Source of the DNA: an uncultured Mycoplasmatota bacterium
Lineage (GTDB): Bacteria; Bacillota_I; Bacilli_A; RF39; UBA660
Assembly (NCBI GenBank): GCA_900553765.1
Contig: USET01000047.1
Coordinates: 1-8,005 of the forward strand
Length of the DNA stretch: 8,005 nt
Direction: 5' to 3'
The notes below the pieces were generated by a model. That model saw only the letters and a list, made by a program, of their open reading frames with translations, ran no database searches and was not told where the DNA came from. The translations under genes and the position numbers were made by a program. The stretch's first letter is position 1. Each line of letters starts with the position of its first letter. Positions 1 to 4,843 of this stretch are shown here, one piece after another.

Positions 1-145
1 GTTCTTGAATCACTTCGCGAAGTGTCCCCTCATGTTTTAAATCATTTTGTTGTAATTTCTTCGCTAAATCCAAAATCGTTTCCTTTCCAACGTTCGTCTT
101 TTTTTCTATCTTATTAAAAAAACTATCCGAAAAATTCATATTCAT
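1..145 (-). CDS. spoVIF: SpoVIF-like sporulation protein, N-terminal part (runs off left edge)
   Basis: Only the first 48 codons are inside the window. The translation begins MNMNFSDSFFNKIEKKTNVG and continues through a helical stretch with LDLAKKLQQNDLKHEGTLRE. The pattern FF-x-KIEKKT-x-V, then a hydrophobic LDLA helix, then a short segment ending TLRxVI, is what I recall of the stage VI sporulation protein F family (PF14069), a small mother-cell protein needed for spore coat assembly in Bacillus. Two in-frame ATGs compete. A perfect AGGAGGT at 149-155 lies only 3 bases before the first (145) but 9 bases before the second (139), so the second is at least as likely. A sigma-K-like promoter lies just upstream, which supports the assignment. 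The gene sits directly after the der terminator and is probably a separate transcription unit. The family call comes from memory of the motif and rests on a partial protein. Confidence 0.68.
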   Translation of the reverse strand, partial: MNMNFSDSFFNKIEKKTNVGKETILDLAKKLQQNDLKHEGTLREVIQE

Positions 146-159
146 AGTACCTCCTAAGT

Positions 160-188
160 TAGTATATGATTTCCTACTTCATTGGTAC
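160..188 (-). promoter_or_regulatory. Sigma-K-like promoter for the spoVIF-like gene
   Basis: Read on the minus strand, CATATACTA (160-168) fits the sigma-K -10 consensus CATAnnnTA exactly. The sequence TACC (184-187) supplies the AC core of the sigma-K -35 element, 16 bases upstream of the -10. The same bases contain TATACT, which could be a sigma-A -10, but I see no good sigma-A -35 at 17 bases. Transcription would start near 154, giving a leader of only about 9-15 bases with the Shine-Dalgarno site at its very 5' end. B. subtilis spoVIF is a late mother-cell gene, so promoter and gene agree. Confidence 0.5.
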
Positions 189-190
189 AT

Positions 191-215
191 AAAAAACGTA
201 CGCAAAGTACGTTTT
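191..215 (-). terminator. Rho-independent terminator of der
   Basis: A perfect 9-bp stem (193-201 with 207-215) closes a 5-base loop. On the minus strand the outer A-T pairs of the stem run into a T6 tract (191-196). Two bases of the der TAA stop codon (214-216) form the base of the stem. Confidence 0.8.
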
Positions 216-1530
216 ATTGTTCTCCTTTATTTTTAAATTGTAATACGATTGGAGTTCCTTCAAAATCGAATGATTCACGTATTTTATTTTCCAAATATCT
301 CTCGTAAGAAAAATGAATTAATCCCTTACTATTTACTTGAATATTAAATGTTGGTGGTTGCGTGCTCACTTGATTTGAAAAGTAAATTTTTAATCTCTTT
401 CCTTTGTAAGAAGGTGGGAGATTAAGAGCGTATGCATCCATGATCACATCGTTCAATAAACTTGTTTTAATCTCTCTTTTACTATTTTCATACACTCTTA
501 AAATTTCTGGCATCAATGTATGAATTCTCTTTTTCGTACGAGCAGATAAAAAGACAATTGGTGCATAATTCATAAATTGAAATTGATTTCGAATATCTTC
601 TGTCCAACGTTTCATCGCGCGATCTTTATCTTCTACTACATCCCATTTATTTACGACGATGATGACCGCCTTACCAGCGTCGATTGCATATCCAGCGATA
701 TGTTTATCGTGTTCGATAATTCCTTCTTCTGCATTGATTACAATTAAACAAACATCAGAGCGATCGATTGCACGTAATGAGCGTAATAAGCTATATTTTT
801 CTACGCGTTCGTAAATCCGTCCTTTTTTTCTCATTCCAGCCGTATCAATTACAACATAATCGTTTCCATGATAGGTAAAAACTGTGTCGACTGCATCCCT
901 TGTCGTTCCAGCTTCATTACTTACAATTGCACGTTCTTCATTGACGATTGCATTAACTAAGCTGCTTTTTCCGACATTCGGTCTTCCAATCACTGAAAAA
1001 CGTATCATATGCTCATCATATTCGTCCTCTAAATTCATCGGAAAATCAGTAGTAATCATCGTAAGTAGATCGTGAATTCCAATATTTTGTTCTCCCGAAA
1101 CTTCTTCGTAATGATCAAATCCTAATTCGTAGAAATCATACATATGATTCTTATATTCTTTGCTATCGGTTTTATTGATCACGACGATGACATTTTTATG
1201 TGCCTTCACAAGCATATCACGTACGACGTAATCGTTCGAAGTAAGCCCTTCTTTTCCATCGACAACAAATAATACAATATCGGCTTCGTCGATGGCAAGT
1301 TCTGCCTGCATTTTAATTTCTTCGTTAAAAAGATTCTCTGATAAATCAATTCCACCAGTATCGATCAAATGAAAACTATAGTCGTTAAACTTAACAGTAC
1401 CATAGATACGATCTCTCGTTACCCCAGGTGTATCTTCTATAATAGAAATCTTCTTTCCAACGAGACGATTAAATATCGTAGATTTTCCTACATTTGGTCT
1501 TCCCACAAGAGCTACGACAGGTTTTTTCAT
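214..1530 (-). CDS. der: Ribosome-assembly GTPase Der (EngA)
   Basis: This is the essential double GTPase that acts in 50S ribosomal subunit maturation in the cytoplasm. At 438 residues it has the normal family length. The first G domain has GRPNVGKS at 10-17, DTGG at 57-60 and NKTD at 119-122. The second has GRPNVGKS at 182-189, DTAG at 229-232, NKWD at 294-297 and the SA motif at 329-330. A C-terminal KH-like domain follows from about residue 352, with the typical LPPSYKGKRLKIYF segment. The start is set by GAGGTGA at 1535-1541, four bases before the ATG. The gene has its own extended -10 promoter and its own terminator, so it appears to be transcribed alone. All motifs are intact and nothing suggests degradation. 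Confidence 0.97.
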   Translation of the reverse strand: MKKPVVALVGRPNVGKSTIFNRLVGKKISIIEDTPGVTRDRIYGTVKFNDYSFHLIDTGGIDLSENLFNEEIKMQAELAIDEADIVLFVVDGKEGLTSNDYVVRDMLVKAHKNVIVVINKTDSKEYKNHMYDFYELGFDHYEEVSGEQNIGIHDLLTMITTDFPMNLEDEYDEHMIRFSVIGRPNVGKSSLVNAIVNEERAIVSNEAGTTRDAVDTVFTYHGNDYVVIDTAGMRKKGRIYERVEKYSLLRSLRAIDRSDVCLIVINAEEGIIEHDKHIAGYAIDAGKAVIIVVNKWDVVEDKDRAMKRWTEDIRNQFQFMNYAPIVFLSARTKKRIHTLMPEILRVYENSKREIKTSLLNDVIMDAYALNLPPSYKGKRLKIYFSNQVSTQPPTFNIQVNSKGLIHFSYERYLENKIRESFDFEGTPIVLQFKNKGEQ

Positions 1531-1553
1531 CTTATCACCTCAAATTCCTAATC

Positions 1554-1582
1554 ATTATAACACAAAAAGGATCTTTCTCCAA
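1554..1582 (-). promoter_or_regulatory. Sigma-A promoter of der, extended -10
   Basis: On the minus strand there is a perfect TATAAT (1554-1559) preceded by TG and one base, making an extended -10. A TTGGAG -35 (1577-1582) lies 17 bases upstream. The leader to the der ATG would be about 17 bases and contains the GAGGTGA ribosome binding site. The -35 overlaps the end of the preceding gene's terminator region. Confidence 0.75.
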
Positions 1583-1583
1583 C

Positions 1584-1610
1584 AAAAAAAAGAAAAGAAA
1601 ACTTTTCTTT
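1584..1610 (-). terminator. A/T-rich terminator of the DUF5684/zinc-ribbon gene
   Basis: A 9-bp stem (1589-1597 with 1602-1610) surrounds an AAAA loop, and the minus-strand transcript then runs into a long T tract (1584-1590). The stem is weak, with only two G-C pairs, but the geometry is complete. Two bases of the TAA stop codon (1609-1611) are in the stem. Confidence 0.65.
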
Positions 1611-2886
1611 AAAAACGATTTCCACATAAGAAACATGTTTCCAAATGCTCTGCAACTTTCGCTCCACAGTGAGGACAACGTTTAAACCCAGGTGTAATTT
1701 CTGCTTGCTTGTTTGCAAGTTCTCTTTCTGATGGCTGCATCACCCTTCCATTCAAATCCAATTGCACTGTAGACTGTTGCTCGATTGGCTGATTTACTAC
1801 AGGTTGTGGAGTTTGCACGATATTTGGCGTCGGTTCGACATTCGGCGTTGGATTCATCGTTGCATGCATTTCTAATGGATTATCGAAAATCCCCATCATC
1901 GATGGTTGCTCTTGCATTCTCTCGACATCTGATTGCGCGAGTGGAACCGGATTCACCTCCGGTTGCACGGGTGTTTCATAAACAGGCATAGGAGGTTCTG
2001 TATATGTTGGAGTATCCACTATATTCCCTTGTAAAATAGCTAATTGTGGATTCATTGCCGGTGGTTCTTCTTCTACCATTGCTGTATCCGAAGGAGATTC
2101 ATTCAAAGGAACAATTGGTGTAACTGGCTGTACTGATTGTTCTGCGACTGGTGTAGAAGTGAAATTGTCCTGTGGTGTCACATTCGGTTGTCCCATCGAA
2201 ACAACCGGCTGAGTATAACTCTGCCCTCCAATAGAATTTTGTTGTGCTGCCATCTGTGTAACATTGACATTCATCTGTGGCATTGCATTTAATAAATCTC
2301 GTTGTGGATTAGAAGTGGTAACATCCGTACTTTGATCTGCAACATGTACTGGTGCGATTGGTCGTGACATTCCTGTATCCATTGTAACTTCTTGGAATCC
2401 ATCTTGACTTTTCAATTGCATTCCATCCACTTGATTCATTCCACGTACGGCCATTCCTTGTGAAACAACTTTTTTCATCGGAGCATCCTGATTTTTATAT
2501 TTTGCATCTTGGAATGCAAGCATTGGGAAACAAATAAACGGTACAAAAATCATAGCAGTACCAAAATCTTTACTCTTCCCAAAAACGCGAGATAAGTTCA
2601 TCACTAATAAAACCCATAAAATGATTTGACCTAAAAGTGGTACGAAGATCCACAGCAAAGTCATCATGTTCATATCGCAAATCTTAGCAAAAACGATCAA
2701 ATTATAGATTGGCACAAAAGCCGCCCATCCAGGCTTACCTGCTTTTTGAAAAATGCGAAACAGAGAAATTATGACAATCAGCGATAAAACGATAAAGATA
2801 GGCGCAAATTTTACGATCACATCAATAATTCCACTAAATGGCATCATCGCTTTTTCTACGTTAGATTGTAAAACATCAGTTCCCAT
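1609..2886 (-). CDS. DUF5684-like membrane protein with C-terminal zinc ribbon
   Basis: This 425-residue protein has no function I can name. Residues about 20-42, 75-98 and 109-126 are hydrophobic enough to span the membrane, with a further weaker segment at about 54-68. The stretch FRIFQKAGKPGWAAFVPIYN (43-62), with a later RVFGKS and FPMLAFQDAKY, resembles the DUF5684 family of small multi-pass proteins. A linker of roughly 260 residues (about 135-400), very rich in Pro, Gln, Val, Thr and Met and probably disordered, follows. The C-terminus is a CPHCG-x9-CFLCG zinc ribbon with Cys404, 407, 418 and 421. The zinc ribbon is probably cytoplasmic, as in other ribbon-bearing Bacillota proteins. 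AGGGG lies five bases before the ATG. It is flanked by its own promoter and terminator. DUF5684 assignment is from memory; the zinc ribbon is clear. Confidence 0.85.
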   Translation of the reverse strand: MGTDVLQSNVEKAMMPFSGIIDVIVKFAPIFIVLSLIVIISLFRIFQKAGKPGWAAFVPIYNLIVFAKICDMNMMTLLWIFVPLLGQIILWVLLVMNLSRVFGKSKDFGTAMIFVPFICFPMLAFQDAKYKNQDAPMKKVVSQGMAVRGMNQVDGMQLKSQDGFQEVTMDTGMSRPIAPVHVADQSTDVTTSNPQRDLLNAMPQMNVNVTQMAAQQNSIGGQSYTQPVVSMGQPNVTPQDNFTSTPVAEQSVQPVTPIVPLNESPSDTAMVEEEPPAMNPQLAILQGNIVDTPTYTEPPMPVYETPVQPEVNPVPLAQSDVERMQEQPSMMGIFDNPLEMHATMNPTPNVEPTPNIVQTPQPVVNQPIEQQSTVQLDLNGRVMQPSERELANKQAEITPGFKRCPHCGAKVAEHLETCFLCGNRF

Positions 2887-2909
2887 AATCTCCCCTACTT
2901 TCTCTTAAT

Positions 2910-2918
2910 ATCATACCA
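2910..2918 (-). promoter_or_regulatory. Extended -10 promoter of the DUF5684/zinc-ribbon gene
   Basis: On the minus strand TGGTATGAT gives a -10 of TATGAT (2910-2915) with the TG extension (2917-2918) one base upstream. No good -35 is visible at 16-18 bases, which is tolerated for extended -10 promoters. It is well placed, about 17 bases from a predicted start site to the ATG at 2886. Confidence 0.5.
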
Positions 2919-2968
2919 TATTTCTATCGACTTTAAATGCTTTTTCAAATATTTGACATTTTATTTGC

Positions 2969-2995
2969 AAAAAAGAAAGTTACGACACTTTCTTT
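2969..2995 (-). terminator. Terminator of the ysxC-hypothetical unit
   Basis: A perfect 9-bp stem (2972-2980 with 2987-2995) with a 6-base loop is followed on the minus strand by T6 (2969-2974, the first three paired). The TAA stop codon of the preceding gene (2980-2982) lies across stem and loop. Confidence 0.7.
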
Positions 2996-3468
2996 CCATA
3001 CTTCAATATTGGTAACGTATTTTCAAATACGATCTCAGAATATTCTAACAACTTTCCAAATGAGATTGAGTCAAGTTTTTCATTTAATTTATAGTAAAGT
3101 CCTTTTTTATATTGATAGATATCACCTTTCTTTTTAAAGGATGCAGGAAAATCAAAATAATCAAATATTCGATATAAAAAACACTGTTCCTCTTCTAGTA
3201 TCATTCTCATATCCACTTGATTACCCAAGTAATCAAAATATTCTACATCTTCTTTTTGTACGTATAAAATTATTCCGTAGTAGGAGTCAATATAGCATTT
3301 AATATGATAATATCCACACATTTCGATATCATAATATGTTTTCAATTTAGAAAATAACACTTTAAAATAAGCTTCTAACTCGTATTTTTCTTCAAAGTTT
3401 ATCTCTGAGATATAATCCCGATTTAAATAAATGAAAAAGCTATTTTCATCCAACATAACGATCTTCAC
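2980..3468 (-). CDS. Unrecognised 162-residue protein, second gene after ysxC
   Basis: I do not recognise this gene. I prefer a GTG start at 3468: AGGTGG (3473-3478) lies four bases upstream, whereas the ATG at 3483 has AGGA only one base away. The protein is soluble, with no signal peptide or membrane segment, and is rich in Tyr, Phe, Lys and Glu. The N-terminus reads MKIVMLDENSFFIYLNRDYI, then alternates predicted helices and strands. The end has IYQYKKGLYYKL (117-128) and LLEYSEIVFENTLPILKYGKK (140-160). These pieces recall the N- and C-terminal ends of the MecA/YpbH adaptor family, though the central region does not; that is a weak resemblance only. It follows ysxC by 48 bases without a visible promoter or terminator between them, so the two are probably co-transcribed. 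It ends in a terminator. Confidence 0.8.
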   Translation of the reverse strand: MKIVMLDENSFFIYLNRDYISEINFEEKYELEAYFKVLFSKLKTYYDIEMCGYYHIKCYIDSYYGIILYVQKEDVEYFDYLGNQVDMRMILEEEQCFLYRIFDYFDFPASFKKKGDIYQYKKGLYYKLNEKLDSISFGKLLEYSEIVFENTLPILKYGKKVS

Positions 3469-3516
3469 ATTACCACCTAACATATCCTATGTCTTTTGGT
3501 AAGTTTTGCGATCGAT

Positions 3517-4098
3517 CTAGATGTTATTTTCTATCTTTTGATGAATCTCATCTTTTCCGGCTTTCGTTACATTAGAAAACATGACAAAATCATTGCCAAC
3601 AACTAGCTCTAATGCATCTAAGATTAAATTTCTCTGTTTTTGATGAGATGTAATTCCTACTTTATCAATCTTCGTTGCGACGATCGTAACAGGTATTTCA
3701 TAATGTTTCAAAAAATCGTACATTAAAATATCATCACTCGTAGGTTTATGTCTAAAATCGATCAACATAAACACTTGTTTTAGATTTTTACGATTCGTCA
3801 TGTAATCTTCCATCATCAATCCAAATTTTTTACGGTGCTTCTTACTTAAATTAGCAAACCCATACCCCGGAGCATCCACTAGATAAAAAGCATCATTTAC
3901 TAGATAAAAATTGATCGTCTGTGTCTTTCCAGGATTGGAAGACGTACGTGCATAATTTTTACGATGGATTAAAGTGTTGATAAAACTACTCTTCCCTACA
4001 TTACTTCTCCCAACCATTAAAAATTCTGGTTTATTATCCGTAGGATACTGACTACGTCTGACAGCACTCACTTTTAACTCTACACTCGTTATCTTCAT
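3517..4098 (-). CDS. ysxC: Ribosome-biogenesis GTPase YsxC/EngB (YihA)
   Basis: This is a small GTPase of the TrmE-Era-EngA-YihA-Septin group, needed for late 50S subunit assembly. With the start at 4098 it has 193 residues, matching the family. G1 is GRSNVGKSS at 30-38, switch I contains NPGKTQ at 55-60, G3 is DAPGYG at 75-80, G4 is TKID at 142-145 and the G5 region is SNVTKAG at 175-181. An upstream in-frame ATG at 4128 would add ten residues, but it lies two bases from the -10 box of a consensus promoter and would not be on the transcript as a usable start. GGTGAG just before 4098 supports the shorter form, which also begins with the typical MKITSVELKVSA. It heads a two-gene unit and is divergent from recU. 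Confidence 0.96.
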   Translation of the reverse strand: MKITSVELKVSAVRRSQYPTDNKPEFLMVGRSNVGKSSFINTLIHRKNYARTSSNPGKTQTINFYLVNDAFYLVDAPGYGFANLSKKHRKKFGLMMEDYMTNRKNLKQVFMLIDFRHKPTSDDILMYDFLKHYEIPVTIVATKIDKVGITSHQKQRNLILDALELVVGNDFVMFSNVTKAGKDEIHQKIENNI

Positions 4099-4130
4099 AA
4101 TCTCACCCGTATTTTCTCTTTGACTCATAA

Positions 4131-4160
4131 ATTATATCATGTTCTCTCTTTTCCTGTCAA
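4131..4160 (-). promoter_or_regulatory. Consensus sigma-A promoter of ysxC (P1)
   Basis: On the minus strand the -35 is TTGACA (4155-4160) and the -10 is TATAAT (4131-4136), both perfect, with an 18-base spacer. Transcription would start near 4124, 26 bases before the ysxC ATG at 4098. This placement is what rules out the upstream ATG at 4128. Confidence 0.85.
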
Positions 4161-4172
4161 AAAAGCTTGACA
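4155..4172. promoter_or_regulatory. Inverted repeat TGTCAA-N6-TTGACA between ysxC and recU
   Basis: TGTCAA (4155-4160) and TTGACA (4167-4172) form a perfect inverted repeat around six bases. One arm is the ysxC P1 -35. A third TGTCAA copy lies at 4194-4199. The symmetry could be an operator or simply the by-product of facing -35 elements; the plus-strand TTGACA has no good -10 at 17-18 bases. Confidence 0.3.
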
Positions 4173-4199
4173 TATATTCTTTCATCTTTCGATTGTCAA
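4171..4199 (-). promoter_or_regulatory. Possible second ysxC promoter (P2)
   Basis: A second minus-strand TTGACA (4194-4199) is followed 17 bases later by TATATG (4171-4176), which matches four of six -10 bases. It would start transcription about 40 bases upstream of P1. The -35 is perfect and the -10 mediocre. Confidence 0.35.
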
Positions 4200-4245
4200 A
4201 TGAAAATTTCCATGAAAAATCATTTCTTTTCTCACTGTTTTATAG

Positions 4246-4251
4246 TATAAT
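4246..4251 (+). promoter_or_regulatory. -10 box of the recU-pbp1A promoter
   Basis: A perfect TATAAT lies 17 bases before the recU ATG. The region 17-18 bases upstream is T-rich (TTTCTT) and gives only a weak -35, so the promoter may need an activator or depend on the -10. Transcription would start near 4258, at the first G of the GGTGA ribosome binding site (4258-4262), leaving a leader of about ten bases. Confidence 0.5.
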
Positions 4252-4267
4252 TAAAATGGTGAAGTAT

Positions 4268-4843
4268 ATGAATTATCCTGGTGGAATTAAAAAGCAGACG
4301 AAACACGAAGTATCGTATAGCAACAGAGGAATGAGTCTGGAAGCAGACATCAATGAAACAAATCTTTACTATCGAAACAATGATATCGCAATTATCTATA
4401 AAAAACCGACGCCAATTACTGTCTCTAGAGTAGATTATCACTCGCGAATTGACGCAGTGATTCGCGAAGCCTATTATAAAACTCCGTCAACTACAGACTA
4501 TAATGGCATTTATAAGGGACGATATATTGATTTCGAAGCAAAAGAAACGAGATATAAGACACGATTTCCACTATCGAATATTCATTCACATCAAATTAAA
4601 CATTTAGAGGATATCCGTAGACATGGAGGAATTGGATTTCTCATCGTACGATTTTCAACCTTGAATTTGACATATCTTCTAGATGGTAGTAAACTTCAAG
4701 CATTCCTAACAAACACAAATAGGAAGTCAATCCCTGTCTCTTTTTTCGAAAAAGAGGGCTTTCTAATCAAAGAGAAATATACTCCTCGATTAGATTATTT
4801 ATCAGTATTAGATGAAATTTATTTTAAAGGAGAAGCATTATGA
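4268..4843 (+). CDS. recU: Holliday junction resolvase RecU
   Basis: RecU cuts four-way DNA junctions made in recombinational repair and helps chromosome segregation in Gram-positive bacteria. With the start at 4268 the protein has 191 residues and begins MNYPGG, like family members that start M-x-YPNG. GGTGA lies five bases upstream. Earlier in-frame ATGs (4139, 4256) are rejected because a -10 box would fall inside the coding sequence or overlap their leader. YSNRGMSLEADINETN (17-32) and STTDYNGIYKGRYIDFEAKE (74-93) are hallmark segments. Asp77, Glu90 and Lys92 are the expected catalytic residues of the PD-(D/E)xK-type fold, and the stalk region follows at about 94-110. It is roughly 15 residues shorter at the N-terminus than the B. 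subtilis protein. Its stop overlaps the next start as ATGA, so the pair is translationally coupled. Confidence 0.95.
   Translation: MNYPGGIKKQTKHEVSYSNRGMSLEADINETNLYYRNNDIAIIYKKPTPITVSRVDYHSRIDAVIREAYYKTPSTTDYNGIYKGRYIDFEAKETRYKTRFPLSNIHSHQIKHLEDIRRHGGIGFLIVRFSTLNLTYLLDGSKLQAFLTNTNRKSIPVSFFEKEGFLIKEKYTPRLDYLSVLDEIYFKGEAL

Noticed and set aside
884..1075. Plus-strand reading frame opposite der
   Set aside because: It lies entirely inside the der coding sequence on the other strand, has no ribosome binding site and its protein is low in plausibility.
1741..2470. Possible tandem repeat array within the linker of the zinc-ribbon protein
   Set aside because: Pro/Gln/Val/Thr codons recur, but I could not find a repeat unit with fixed length; it is low complexity rather than a repeat array.
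3469..3483. ATG start at 3483 for the unknown ysxC-linked gene
   Set aside because: AGGA is a single base from this ATG, whereas AGGTGG is well placed for the GTG at 3468. The choice is not certain.
4099..4128. Longer ysxC start at 4128
   Set aside because: The ATG is only two bases from a perfect TATAAT, so it lies at or upstream of the likely transcript start; the 4098 start has a ribosome binding site and matches family length.
4139..4267. 43-codon N-terminal extension of recU from an ATG at 4139
   Set aside because: The stretch is the divergent promoter region, with -35 and -10 elements for ysxC and a -10 for recU, and the known family start (MxYPNG) matches the ATG at 4268, which has a good ribosome binding site.
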